A stretch of 64,000 bases of DNA, taken from positions 31,910,485 to 31,974,484 of the forward strand of contig CM060106.1 of NCBI GenBank assembly GCA_030522415.1. Reading direction: 5' to 3'. This DNA is from Channallabes apus. Its lineage: Eukaryota; Chordata; Actinopteri; Siluriformes; Clariidae. The notes beneath the pieces were generated by a model. That model was not told the DNA's origin. It ran no database searches and was given only the letters and a program-made list of their open reading frames with translations. The stretch's first letter is position 1; each line of letters begins with the position of its first letter. Positions 13,430 to 25,479 of this stretch are shown piece after piece. The position numbers and the translations under genes were made by a program.

Positions 13430-14060
13430 GAAGCTGATAGCGCAGGCCTGGTAGGATTAGCTCGGGAAAAATAGCATCCTGTTAATAGATGAAACATGGA
13501 AGCCTCACTCTCAAGGGCTGGGTATATCAAATCTTCAATGTGTCGGCTTTACTTGCCATATTTTAAGCATCGCAACCTGTTCTGGGATTTACATTCGGCT
13601 CTGGTTAGGAAACGGACATGGTACCTAGCATTACATGGCAGGTATCCACGGAATCACAAAGGATCCCAGAAACCGCAGAGGAGCTCCATACTTCAGGCCG
13701 AAATACGCTCGCCCATTTTAAGCAGCTTGAGAATGTGGCGAGATAGCATGTGCTCTGAATCCAGCTGCGTTCCCAGTCTTCCACATCCCAGCTTCGGATG
13801 GAGGAGGGTGAAAAGGCTAATATTCTCCATCTCTGAGCTGGATATTAACAGCGTTGATGAGATATATGAGTTTGCCATTTGCCCACGGAGCGGTGATGCT
13901 CCGGCAGAACTCGGTACCATATGGCTGGTGAGAGATTTCCTCCCTCTCTTCCTCCTATCTGAGCCTGACAGCTGGATGCCTGCTAACAGGGGACGAGGAG
14001 CTTGGCAGCTGCAAGCTGAGAGCGTAGCTTTGATGCAACGCAAACTTTCTACAGGTAGGT
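13430..14060. promoter_or_regulatory. Candidate long conserved non-coding block, open on both strands
   Basis: About 630 bases without simple repeats and with balanced composition. A plus-strand frame of 188 codons (13496-14062) and an antisense frame of 164 codons (13693-14187) overlap here. Neither resembles a known protein, and neither has a convincing splice or initiation context. A constrained enhancer, or an unrecognised exon of another transcript, would look like this. Confidence 0.3.
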
Positions 14061-14480
14061 GAGGGGAGGGTGAGACGTATAGCCGGCGAACAGGGAAAGG
14101 TGTGAGTGGGAAGAGGAACAGGGAGAGAATGGGGAGGAGAGAAAATGCTTCTGGGAGCACATTAAAACGTACAGCTGGCGAGTACAAAAGTGAGTGGGCT
14201 TTCTTTTTCTTTTTTTTTCTTCTTTTCAGATTTCTTTTTTTTTTTTCTTTGAGTCAAAAGAACCTTTCATCATCTAAAAAAAAAAAACAGTTTCCTTTTG
14301 GTTACAGTGATGCAAGTATGATGATGTTTTGTGGAGTGTGAATGAAACGGCGCATCTCACTTTTTTGTTGTTTTAATCAACGTAGAAAAGAGACAGCAGT
14401 TGGTACTGTACTGTAGAACACAGCATTTCACATGGAAAATGAACCGTAGAAGGAAGTCTTGGGAACTTATTTAAAGGTAA

Positions 14481-14511
<31 letters not shown>

Positions 14512-14554
14512 CGCACAAACACACACACAAAGAAAAAAACTGCCTGTTGTGTTT

Positions 14555-14815
14555 AAGTGGCCTTGTGCATAGGGAGTAAATAACTCATCTGCTGATGAGC
14601 TCCATTCCATGGCTTTCCATTGGGGCAGCTTATCAGCCCTCCTCTGTGCGAGAGTAGGAGAAGAAGCCCAGAGACACTGCAGTGTCCTACACTCCAGATC
14701 AAATAATTCACCTCTTATTAATCAAAAACAAGCCACTCAAAAGCGCAGGAGGTAGCAATGTTCACATGGCCACTTCCTATCACTGTCAGCAACAATAAAC
14801 AACGCCGCTGTACGC
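14555..14815. promoter_or_regulatory. Candidate conserved non-coding block
   Basis: Repeat-free DNA with CTGCTGATGAGCTCC, GGCAGCTTATCAGCC and CTTATTAATCAAAAACAAGCC. It follows an A/CA-rich run. Confidence 0.3.
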
Positions 14816-17799
14816 CTGAGTTGCTGAAAAGGGCAAGAGATCCTTATTGGAGCGTTACACAAACCAAAATGTCTGCCTTGGAAATGATAAATGCCAAAAG
14901 TACACATAACGAGTAAAGCAACTTCCTAACTGACTGGTAAAGATCAAGGAAGGTGAAGGAGTTGGAAGACAGGGAGCTAAAGGTTACATAACGGGGAGCA
15001 GGTCCTTCTGTAGCATTTCTTTTCTTTTTTCCAAGCATACACCGCAGTGATGTACAGTAACTAATATGAATATATAATTTATATTAATAATAAAAAAGAC
15101 TAATACAAATGCAGATATAAAGAAAAGCAGAGGTTTTTTTTTTTTGCTTATTTGTTGGTTGGAATTCCATGAACGCTCATTATGTTCGTTAATAAAAATG
15201 TAAACTATTTTTTCCTTTGCGTGAACTGTCTGGATTCATTCAATTCATCCATTTGCAGCCTCTCGAAGGAAACTCAAGGCACAAGGTAGAGGACACTGTG
15301 GAGAATCACCCATGAGTGCACGCATTCAGACTGTTGTGTGAAACCTGGAGTTTCTACTACAGGAAACCGTAAAAAGACAAGGCTGAACATATTGTACAAA
15401 ATTCACACGCACAAAGTGGAAGTGTGATTTGAAGCCCCCGCCCTGGTGGTGCGTGGTGACAGTGGTAACCAATAAACCAACAGGTACCGATGGAACATAT
15501 TGTGGTGGGGAGGCCAAGTATAATAATAAGCTTAAGTCATGTAACTGATGATGAGAAACTGTCGACCAGGTCAAATCTAAATGCAGATACAGATGCTTGA
15601 AAAACTGCACAGGTACAGGTGGGTTGCATGCCACCCGCTAGCATCTTGAACTTCTGTTTTCTTATGAATCATTTGTAACGTGACATCCTACAGTAGCACA
15701 TGATAACACTTGTAACAGCTAGAGCAGGCCTGAGGAGGTGCGAAGCGACTGGAAAACCCCTTTCTCTTTCGTTTCCACTGCTCCTATACGTAAACAATGT
15801 AAAGGAGACTAATATAATGACTTATGAAGCAAAATCAGATAAAATCAGCAAGTATTGCTTTTTACTTTCTTGGATCAGTTTTTTGGGGCTATAGAGAAAA
15901 GCTTCAAGCTTCCTTGTTTCTTTAAGCTTGTGGTTTTTCTTTATGGTTCAATTGAATATATTCTCACCCGTCCACCATGTGTTCTATCTCTATCTGTCTT
16001 TGTGTCTGTGCTGAGTTTGCCCTGTCTTACCCCCGTCTGCCAGAGGAGGGATCTGCAGGGGGAAAGATTTGCCCGAGCAACGCGCTATGGCACCCTGGCT
16101 CTTTATTCCCCCCCCCAGTCAAATTACCATCCAAAGTTTTTCGCCCTCATAATCTAAACATTCGGCTCCAAGAACCGTATGAATGATTTTTTAATTCTCT
16201 CCCAGCACTCTGTTTCACCGAGCTCATCTCCTTCTGTCTCCCCACGCTCCTCGCCTTTTACCCCCCGTTCTTCTCAACCAGCCGTTTCACTCACGTTTCA
16301 AAGCAGCACCTACCGTAGGCCGCGGTTTGCGCGATCTGACCCTCGTTCACTCATCATCACCCATCATGCCCTCTCCAACCATCCCTGAATTTCCATCTCA
16401 CTCTATCATGCACAGTTCTGCTCTCTCGCCCGCTCTCTCTCCCTGCTGCCAGTCCTCCCTCACTCCCTCCCTCCCTCCCGCCTTTCCTCTCTCTCTCTCT
16501 CTCTCTAGACCCCCTGTTGCTGCCTGCTACCCTGAGCCGTGGTGTCGAGTTTGGCTAGAGTCGAGAGGAGCAGCTGGGCCAGGCTAACGGGGAATGATAA
16601 TGACCTCAGAAATCTGCTCCTCGCTCCACAACAATAGGGTGCTCAGTCTAGTGGAAAATTGTGTTCATCAGCTAGCTCTGCTCTCTTACTAATTGACATT
16701 GCCAAATATTTTAAGAACAATTGGAATGCACGGCCGCAAAAAAAAAAAAAAATGAAGATCTTAATCCGTGGACACTTTTTCTCCCCCTCGTTCTGACCAT
16801 TCTAGCTCTCTCTCTCTCTCTAACTCTCTCTCTCTCTCTTATTTTGCCTTTGATTAAACGATAAATATGACTGAATAAATCTAGAATAAAAAGAAGAGAC
16901 AAACTTTCCATGTCATTATCTGCCTCATGTCAGTGTTGTGATGCTGACACAAAAGGCTTTTTTATGTGGCCTGTCAATGGTGTTAGAAAAATAAAAAGAG
17001 AGAGAGGGAACAAGAGGGTGGAAAACGAGAGAGATACTCATCAGTGCATGATGAATGCCCTCCACCCCCCACCCTAAAACCCTGTCCTGTCCTGTCCTAT
17101 CCAACACTGTGGGAGAAAAGGCAATCTGTGACAAGTGTATCTTTCTCTAAATACTAATCCTTATAAAGTTCTTATTTTTTTTAATGACCGAAAAAAAGAG
17201 AGAAATTGAGAGAGAAGAAGAGACTTGTAAAGACTTAGCCGGAGGAGAAGGACGAGGAAGAGGAGGGGAGATGGTGAAGAGAAGAGGGGAAAAAGGCTAA
17301 AGGAGGATTCTTCTGTCATGGTATCATATGCCTGGTCCTCCATTTTTAATGAGACAAAGGTCAATGTATTCACTTGCTCTTTCACACGAAAGGCACCCCA
17401 ATCATGCCCAAGTTAACTTGTTCAAACAAAGCACCCTCCTACCCGGATCCAGCATTTGTATGCGTTAGTTTTTTTTTTGAGCGAGAGGGAAAACGTCAGG
17501 AGAGAAAGAGAGAGAGAGAACGAGAGAGAGAGAGACACACATTCCTGAGGAATTCAGCTCTGATGGAGTCAGACAGCTGTCACCCTCCCGCTCTCCAGTC
17601 AACATTCCCATCACAGGCACAGAAAACAGCGTACCGTCCCGCCTTTCGGCAAATAGTTTCGACTCTGCTGAAAAGAAACTCAGTGTCAACAGAGAAGCTT
17701 TGGTGCTCCGGTGGACTGAGTGACCAACAAAAAAAAAAAAAAAAAAAGAGTCGGATACGACTCTTCCTCCGAGCCAAGCTTAGCCCCCTTTAACACACG

Positions 17800-17970
17800 G
17801 CGAGACAAGATCACAATTTCCCAATTAAAGCAATGACACCTTCCAAGCCTGCTGAAGAGATGTCATACTGATGCATTTAAAATATTAATATTCAAACAGG
17901 CTGCCTACCCCAGCACAGCATCCTTCTGTTACGGAAAGATAAATATTATGTTTTAATTATAAAAACATAA
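17800..17970. promoter_or_regulatory. Candidate conserved non-coding block
   Basis: Contains TTCCCAATTAAAGCAATGAC, AAAATATTAATATTCAAACA and a TTTTAATTATAAAAAC stretch, with no simple repeat. Confidence 0.3.
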
Positions 17971-20127
17971 AACAGAAATGGAGAGAGTGATGAAAAAAAG
18001 CCCGTCCTTGCCAAGGAGGCTTGTACAGGAGAAAGGTAAGCAATGTTTTGGCAAAGACATGGAATTAAAATCTGGTTGGTATACTGCATGCAGTTTACTT
18101 TCTCCAACCTGTTCGCCTCTCCCTCTCTCCCTCTCGCTCTCTCTCTCACTCTCTCTCTCCACTACATTGCTCTGTGTTGTCTCCATAACCAAGCAGGGAA
18201 TCCTAACAGGATCATTAAGACATAAAACAGACTGATAAATGTTTCATAAGGACTGCCCGGTGACAGCCTCAAAGGAGTACGAGCAGTACAGAGAGACAAC
18301 ACTCAGCCTTGCTTTCATATACACTTCGGAATACAATTGGAAATTTAAATACATTGAGAAGAGAAAAGAAAAAAAAAAATGCTAATTCCAACTATGGGTA
18401 ATATTTACAAATTTAGTCTAAAAGAGAGAAGAAGGAAGGATAAGACAGAAATATAATATAGAGCGGAAAGTGGGCATGCGAGAGATAGAAACCAAATGAG
18501 CTACTGAGGGGGAAATAAATTGGCCTTTTATATTGTTCAAGCATGCACAAAAATACTAAGCCTACATTTATCCAAGGCGTGTCAATCAGGCAAGCATTCA
18601 GACAATTAATGCACTGAATGGGGCTTTTATCATTTAAGGACACCAGAGCCCTGACCTACTGTACTGGAATACGGCAGCATAATGAACTCGCCTCACACAT
18701 TATGACATCTTTTTTTTTGCTTTTTCCGTGACACACCACCGAAAAAAATAGAGGAAGAAAAACGGTATCATCTATGAGACGGATTTAAGAAGGTAAAGAA
18801 AATGTGTCATTGAGAGACAGATTCAAAAAGTGTTTATATGGAAAACATTTTTTTATTAAAAAGAAGTTTGGGAACAGACCAAAAAAAAAAAAAAAAAAGA
18901 GTACAAATCTGATATTCAGTGAAAACATAAAAGAAAAGAAAGAAAAATTCCTAAATGATAAAAAATGTCAGTTGATGATGAATATATTTCTCTATATTTC
19001 AAACCTTTAGAAACAAATACAGTATGGTTTAATGGTGCACAATGTAGTCATACCGGTTTAACTATCAAACTCAATAACCCTTGTAATACTTATGAACACA
19101 AACTTATACAAGTGTGTGTGTGTGTGTGTGCATGTGTCTGTGTGTATGTGTGTCTTTATTTATATTCACAACATCAGTAAATCAGCTAGGAGCTAAAAAT
19201 TATACAAAAAAATTAATAATCGACAAACATAAAACTTTCTACATTTTAATACAGAAAAAAAAAGTATAAACCACTTGCTTTAAAAGTCTGAACAAAATAA
19301 AGGCAGAACATTTTGGTTTGATTTTGACTTTAATTACACAGCAATTACATTGTAACAGTAATTCTGTGTGTGTAATTACCCTTATTGTAACGGCGTAATT
19401 AGATGAATATCCATGCTTTATAACCTAAGGCATCGGTTGGCAAATCCAATTTCAATTTGTGAGGCGCGAGTGTTTTTACCGACATGTTGGACAGCGTCGA
19501 GGACTTAGGGATATGTGTGTAATCCTTGCCATGTTAAAACGCCGTTCCTCTTGGAAATATTTAGACATGGGGGATTTTCAACAGGAGGAGGGGGAAAAAT
19601 GGCGAGGGGATGTTTATGGCTGTTAAAAACGAAGATGGGAAGAGGGGAAAGGGGGACACGGGATTAAACATGTACAGTACAGGTTATAGTAGATCACCTC
19701 TGTCATGGTTATTATCTTTTCCATTTAGATCGTTGTGCATGATGAAGTTTCGATTATACTTTTAAAAAAGTACAGGCGGATGTTAGCTCGTCATCAAAGA
19801 TGAAATTTAGCTTGACCCTCAACCCGTCCTCCATCCCTCCCTCGACACTGACCTCTTCCTTTTCATTCAACCCTTGCGTGCATTCAAATGGAATCGATGT
19901 GTTTGCAGGTTCTGCTTTTTTTTTAAGTTTAAGGCAATCTCCGCCTCTGTCTTTCTGTGCTGTCGCTCAAAGGCCTATCATAATGAATTCAGAAACACTA
20001 TCAAAAGTAGGAGCCCCCCCTTGTTTATGAAGCCCAATTCCGAGTGAAGAATCTGAAATAACAATGGATTCCTTCCTCAGTCAAACCAATCTTGTAATAG
20101 TAATAAGAAATAAAAGAGGGGATGAGA

Positions 20128-20144
20128 GGGGGGGGGGGGGGGGG
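20128..20144 (+). repeat. Run of 17 G
   Basis: An uninterrupted 17-base G homopolymer, preceded by GAGAGGGGATGAGA. It could form a G-quadruplex and its length is prone to sequencing error. Confidence 0.95.
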
Positions 20145-20750
20145 AATGTAATAAAGGAAAAGATCGAGCAGACGTAAAAAGGGCTAGAGATTCCATTGAA
20201 TGAGAAGCATACATTTAGGGTTGATTATTGAGAGGGAGAGGAGAAAGGTCCTTAAAGGACGTTTCTGAGGCAACTCTCTCTCTCTATCTCTAAACAAGTG
20301 TAGTGTTAAAGACAAAAGCGATTGTGTCGACCTTCTTTCACAGTTGAGATGTTATTGTTGATTACTGTAATTCAAGTTTAACTCAAAATTGCAGTGGGTA
20401 GGTGGTTTAGAGGTTGGCAGAGCTTGTCGAAGGGAGTCTGGCAGATGAAGCCGCTGTGTGTTAAAGAGAATTAATCTTTTTTTTTTTTTTATAAAAACCT
20501 ACAGTTGAGAAAGGAAGTCTGTATTCAGAGGGTGACAGCAACAAGTGAGATATTAAAAGTAAAACAGAGGTATAGCATGCCACATCCTGTTGCCTAATGT
20601 GCAAACACATATGTTTGCAGGCAAGTGCATACAGTAAAAATACAGTATGTTCTGTTTCCAATAACTCAATCTAAAGAATATGGTTTTACTTTATTATTGA
20701 CAATAAAAACTTTTGAAAAATTATTTATGCAACTAATAAAATGAATATTG

Positions 20751-20751
<1 letters not shown>

Positions 20752-20796
<45 letters not shown>
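20752..20796 (+). repeat. (TA)n microsatellite, about 45 bp
   Basis: Perfect alternating TA, able to extrude as a cruciform. It lies about 1.8 kb from the 3' end of the ZNF536 exon. Confidence 0.97.
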
Positions 20797-20797
<1 letters not shown>

Positions 20798-21120
20798 GTC
20801 GCTTCGTTTCCTCCTTTGCATTTCTCACCTGTAACTTTGTTGTGGGTTAGAAAAAGTGTACGCTACAACCAGTAGCTGTCTGTGCACCGTGGCTGTTTGA
20901 ATTTACACATCTGAGAATGTATCAGCTTCTGTGATATCAGTCTGTCACAACTATAGAGAGACCTCAAGGTCAATCTTAAGACACAGCTGTGTCAGTGTAG
21001 AGACTAGGGGGGGTAACTGGCATCACGCCCTCAGCACCTAAGCTGGGTACCGACATGCGGATTTCAAATGGTGATCACACTTTAACACTAGCAAGGACAA
21101 AGAGAGAACGACAGGAAAAA

Positions 21121-21157
21121 AAGAAAGAAAGAAAGAAAGAAAGAAAAAAGAAAGAAA
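21121..21157 (+). repeat. (GAAA)n tetranucleotide repeat
   Basis: About seven GAAA units with one interruption. Confidence 0.93.
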
Positions 21158-21270
21158 TGAGAGCTCGAGAACTGTTCATACCTTAATGAAATAGAGCGTG
21201 TCATAAAACAACCATTACTCATATGAACTTTGAAATTAATCAATCATACTTTTAGAAATGTTCTGAGACG

Positions 21271-21294
21271 TTTTTTTTTTTTTTTTTTTTTTTT
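21271..21294 (+). repeat. Run of 24 T
   Basis: An uninterrupted homopolymer. It could be the poly(A) tail of a minus-strand retroposed fragment, but no element body is recognisable beside it. Confidence 0.9.
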
Positions 21295-21594
21295 ACGACA
21301 GATGAATTATTAAATATATTGCTATGTTTTACTACAGGAAATCATAAAACCTGATGAAGAATAAATTAGTATAAGTATATAGATTCTGCTTACAACTAGC
21401 TCATCCTGACAGTTTGACAGTGAGGAAAGATTTCACAAGAGTTTATAAAATGGCATGAGTTAAACATCACTGCTTTAAAGAACTTGTAAAAGAGATGCGA
21501 AAGACATCAAACTTTCTGCATTAAAATTCATAGAGTAATTACTTTCATATCATCCCCCTCTCTGGTGAAATGTGTTTAGGTTAAACCATCTCTA

Positions 21595-21621
21595 TAAAAA
21601 ATAAATAAATAAATAAATAAA
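21595..21621 (+). repeat. (AAAT)n tetranucleotide repeat
   Basis: Five to six AAAT units. Confidence 0.93.
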
Positions 21622-22344
21622 GGCTTTATCTTGCTCTCATTTTCATTAATTCCTAATTGGGGTTGGGGTTGTCTGTTATTATTACTTAGATTAAAATAAG
21701 CATAGCCCATTGCATGTTCAAACCCATCTCACTACACAATAGTGATAAGGGAATAAATAAACAATTCCTCCTGTACTGTTGAAATTAAGTTGCTTAGAGC
21801 CTTAAGCTAAGCTACAGCCTCCTTTTTTTATTATTTCTTTCTCTCTACAACTTAAAAGCACATTTTACCATGCAAATGAAGTTCACATTTTTGACCTGTT
21901 TTATATGTATATCTTTAATTAGTGTCTTGTTTAGCTTAAACCAACTGATTATCACATAGTCATGACCTAATTATAAGACAGGCTGCTTAGCTGCAGCGTT
22001 CTACCGCAAGGAACGAGAACGTTACCTTTAAAACTTCTGTAATCATTAGCTGCAGCTTCTTTTAATCCCACTAAACACAGACTGTATCTACTAAAAGAAG
22101 GAGAAATGTTTTTTTTTGTGGTAGATTCACAGTTTTTTTCTTTTCTCCAACATGAAAATCATTCAATCATTTAGCTATTGGTCAAAGCCCTTTCATGAGT
22201 GTTTACGATGAAATCTGATAATGGATGCCAAGTGTCATGCCAATTTGTGTCTTTAGCTAAGCATCTAGTCTAAAGTAAAATGACTGATTGATAGGCAGAT
22301 ATATTAGTCTTCGGGTCACGTGTGCAATGAAGAGATAGTGGCTT

Positions 22345-22350
22345 TTTATT
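22345..22350 (-). promoter_or_regulatory. Candidate intronic poly(A) signal AATAAA downstream of the exon
   Basis: A minus-strand AATAAA lies about 195 bases beyond the in-frame intronic stop codon at 22545-22547. If used, it would end a short ZNF536 transcript inside the intron. A hexamer alone is weak evidence in AT-rich DNA, and no clear GU-rich element was defined after it. Confidence 0.15.
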
Positions 22351-22574
22351 TGAGCAGAAAGATTTCAACAGTATTGTATAATCTTAACCTAAATCAAATC
22401 CATGGGTTTCACAAAAAAAATGCACCATTTCATTTTCGTTTCTTACAGGAGAAAAAAAAAACATGCAAAATCTCCCCCAGTAACATAATTTAGCAGGACA
22501 AAATGGGCTGGTATGATATGAACTATTTTCCCCCTATTTGCATGTTATCTATTATTAGGCATATTAAATAAAAT

Positions 22575-22585
22575 GACATTACCTG
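22575..22585 (-). other. znf536: Splice donor ending the ZNF536 coding exon (phase 1)
   Basis: On the minus strand the sequence is TCATCAG followed by GTAATGTC, a good donor consensus. The cut falls after 22583, so the exon ends with the first base of a codon (G, phase 1). In the ZNF536 family the protein at this point continues Ser-Asp-Ile-Gly, and a split GA(T/C) Asp codon fits that. Reading through the donor gives only 12 further codons before a stop at 22545-22547, which also supports splicing here. Confidence 0.85.
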
Positions 22586-24830
22586 ATGAAGGGGAAGAGG
22601 GATGAGGGCTGTCATCCTGAACACTTCCAGTCTGGGAGTGGCCTCCTCCGGCCCCGCTCTCCTCTGTCACATTGGATGAGCCTGGGGTGGTGGAACGGCT
22701 AATCGACTGAGATTCAGGGTCGCTGGCAGAGCCACGCCTCTCATCAAGGCCATGTTGCAGACCATCATCTGGGCGTCGGTCCTTGTTATGCACCCGAGAG
22801 TGGACCACCATCTGGTGGTAGGTTCTGAATACTCTACCACAGTCAGGGCACTCAGTAGGCTTCTCTTTCATGCTGGGAAGGCTGTACTCGAGCCCCTGGC
22901 CGAGGCCGAGACCACCGTGGTGAGACAGGAACTCACGGTGACCATCAAAGCTCCCAGCTTCTTCCTTCATGGACATTATGTTTCCGCCAGTTCTTACCCC
23001 ATGGAGGGCATCAGGGTGGTTCTTTTGCTTGGGCCCATCACTAGAATCGAGAGTAGAGTGCTCGTTTTTGTCTTTCCCAAAGGGCACTATCCCAGTGGCA
23101 CTAGCCATTTCATCCTCTTGAACGTGGGCTCCATGGTGCTGTTCTTTTGGCATGAAAGAACGCTCCATAGCCATGCTGCGGGCCATGATCTGCCATGCCT
23201 GGTAACTATTAAGTGGATCCATTTCTGCCACTTTTGCTGCTGCTTGTAAACGCTCCATACAACTTGACTTTAGAGGAGGCACCAGGTTCAAGCAACCTAA
23301 CAGCGAGCGCTTCTCATTCTCCCCAAGACCATGACTCATGCTGGCCATTGGTCCCAGCAGCTTTCCCAGCATTTCTTTCTCTTTCATAGCTATGCCAGCC
23401 TTGGCCAAAATGTGGTGCTGTTGTTCAGCCAGGCTCTGCTTTTCAGGACTGAGGAAACCACCTTGCAGACAAGAGATGTAACGCGAGTACAAGTTGGCAT
23501 GGGCTTCTTGTGCTAAGCTGCTTATACTGTTGACTGAGGGCTCATCATGCTCAGCTCCACCTCCAATTGGAGGCTTACTCTTAATGGCAAGCTTGTTTAG
23601 ATGCACCTTCATATGATTTTTAAGGAACCAGGGCTCCTTGAAGCGACGCCCGCAGATCTGACAACAGTGCTCAAAGGAGTCCTTGTGCTTGCGCATGTGA
23701 CCCTTAAGGAACCAAGCCTGGCTGAAGATCTGGCCACAAACGTCACATCGAAACTCATTGGCAGGCTTCTCTCCACTGCCAGCTCCTGTACCCTGGCCTT
23801 GGCATGACTCAGCAGTGATGTGTGCCTTCTCCACATGGCTGATGAGGTCTTCTTCCTGGGAAGCAGCAAACTCACAGAGAGTGCACTTGTAGGGTTTATG
23901 AAGGATACGGATATGACGCTCCAACTCCTCACGTTTTTTGAATTTGCCTTTGCAAAAGGTACAACGGAAGCCTATGCATGGGTTAAGTGCCTGCTCATCT
24001 TGTTGGTTGGTGCCTGCTGGCTTAGGTGAGGCAGAGGGCTGTGCAAGCGCCTCTGATGTGCTTCCCAGACTTGTAGGTGTTAGAAGGCCACATGCAGAGC
24101 TGGGCTGTTGCTGGTTTTGGTTCTGTAGACCCAGGTGGGATGGAAGTGATTGTGAAGGCTGCAGCAAACTGCTTCTCATTTGCTTATCACGTAGGATGGC
24201 ACGCTCTTCAAGTTCATGAAGAAGACGGTTTTCTTCACGTACACGACCACGACCCTTTCCCAGACTACCCAACTTGTGGGTACGAAGGTGAATCTTGAGG
24301 TTGCCCTTCTGGGCTGCTCGGTGATCACAGTAGGGACACTTGAAGGGCTTCTCACCAGTGTGTGTGCGCATATGCAAGGAAAGGATGCTGTTGAAACGGA
24401 ATCGTTTTCCACATAGCGGGCATGGATACTTGCGGTTCTTGCGCGCATCATCTTCTATATCGTTCATCTGAGACATGATTCCTAAATTCTGCCCATTGAG
24501 GAATTGCTGTAAGTCGACACGGCCATTGAGACCACCTAGGGCACTTGCATCCATGTTACGGTTGAGCTGATTGGCTAGTAGAGCCATCTGGCTGGTTATC
24601 GGCTGACTTGCGAGTGCAACATGTGTTTTCTCATCCAATGGGGTGGCGGCTTTTTCCTCTGGGATTTGTTGGCGGCTTGGAAAGTCAGGAAAGGCATGAC
24701 CAAGTTGAGCAGTCAGCTGATGCAGTTTCTGACTGATTGGGTAGCGGCCATTAAGCATGGCACTGGTGATATGAGTGTCAGCATCCGGGACTGCTGAGGA
24801 CACACCAAGGCACAAACTAGAGTCTTCCAT
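22583..24830 (-). CDS. znf536: ZNF536 zinc-finger transcriptional repressor, N-terminal coding exon (partial gene)
   Basis: This exon encodes residues 1-749 plus the first base of codon 750. I recognise it as ZNF536 from its start (MEDSSLCLGVSSA), the block RVDLQQFLNGQNLGIMSQM and the order of its fingers. Seven C2H2 fingers are visible, all with intact ligands, at about residues 135-157, 163-185, 288-311, 314-337, 360-382, 388-410 and 659-681. Fingers 1 and 2 are joined by a canonical TGEKP linker. Between fingers 6 and 7 lies a low-complexity region with the conserved stretch SLLGCLNLVPPLKSSC. The C-terminal part is rich in Ser, Pro and Gly. The start is the first ATG after a strong acceptor, and it begins the conserved N-terminus. 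The family is nuclear, brain-enriched and reported to repress retinoic-acid-induced transcription and neuronal differentiation; that is literature knowledge, not seen here. The remaining C-terminal fingers lie on a later exon outside the window. The main alternative, the paralogue ZNF516, fits the N-terminus less well. Confidence 0.95.
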
Positions 24831-24858
24831 CCTGCAATTGGGAACAGGAAAAACGGGG
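24831..24858 (-). other. znf536: Splice acceptor of the ZNF536 coding exon
   Basis: Read on the minus strand, a pyrimidine tract (CCCGTTTTTCCTGTTCCC) is followed by AATTGCAG and then G-ATG-GAA. The exon would start at 24831, leaving a single untranslated base before the ATG at 24828-24830. A plausible branch-point sequence CACTGAT lies at about 24869-24875, some 38 bases upstream. The 5' UTR would then sit almost entirely in an exon not recognised in this window. The call rests on consensus match and on its exact position before the conserved N-terminus. Confidence 0.8.
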
Positions 24859-25479
24859 ATGGCATTAAATCAGTGCAGATCTTTAGACTGCTTTAAGACA
24901 ACCGACAGAAAAGTTCAGATGAGATTTAGGGATGAAAGAGAGAAAGTAAAACAACAGAAAAATATATCAATTAAAGATTCACATCTAAACATTCACACTA
25001 CTTTCATAGCTCATAAGTCAGATCTATTATTCGCAAGAATGTAGACGTGAAGGCTCGTTCCACAAAAAGGTGCTTCATTTGAAGAACGCTATCCTGGGTG
25101 GTGTGCTTAGAGTCATGTTTCCCACGTAAACAATATCCCAAACAGGTTTTGGCTCAAAGATAAGCACATTTCATCGATCACTAAAGAAGGTGTAGGAGTG
25201 GAAAACACTTTAGTGATAAGGTGCAATTGAAATGTGAATTTGAAAGCTAGAAAACAAATTCTTCTCACACGTTTCCTCAGTGCTTTATGCATTCTGTGTG
25301 TGGGGGGAAATAGTTATTAACGATGACTGCACTAGAGTGACGAGTGTGAAGAAAAAAAGTGAGTTTATCTCCTTCTGATTTATGAAGTACTACATGTACT
25401 CACACTTGGGGGAAAAGCTGTAACTCTCAGAACTTTTTTTTTTTTTTTTCTCAAACAGTAACACAATTTTTGAGGCAAT

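Larger units (their letters stand above)
1..22582 (-). other. znf536: ZNF536 intron downstream of the large coding exon (3' end outside the window)
   Basis: No open reading frame here resembles the missing ZNF536 exon (Asp-Ile-Gly-Glu-Glu start and C-terminal C2H2 fingers), so the intron is at least 22.5 kb. By block: 1-900 is AT-rich unique sequence with a 23-T run at 241; 900-1320 is CT-rich, then A-rich; 1320-5600 is mostly unique with conserved-looking blocks; 5600-7100 is unique with A/T runs; 7209-7332 is (GT)n; 7400-8400 is unique; 8400-9300 is T-rich with a tandem duplication; 9300-12300 is unique with (GA)n arrays; 12325-12823 is (ATC)/(ATT)n and (CT)n; 12950-14060 and 14555-14815 are conserved-looking; 15040-17780 is unique with CT- and GA-rich runs; 17800-20100 is AT-rich and partly conserved-looking; 20100-21700 is dense in simple repeats; 21700-22580 is AT-rich unique sequence. 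Confidence 0.75.

Noticed and set aside
15425..15455. CTCF-like GCCCCCGCCCTGGTGGTG
   Set aside because: The match to the CTCF core needs a mismatch in the critical G-rich half, so it is not strong enough to call.
1..22582. Search for the next ZNF536 exon (C-terminal fingers after Asp-Ile-Gly)
   Set aside because: No minus-strand frame in this interval encodes C2H2 fingers or the expected start, so the exon is placed outside the window.
22752..23249. 165-codon plus-strand frame opposite the ZNF536 exon, and similar frames at 23601-24451
   Set aside because: They are antisense shadows of the strongly supported zinc-finger exon; no independent start context, domain or splice support.
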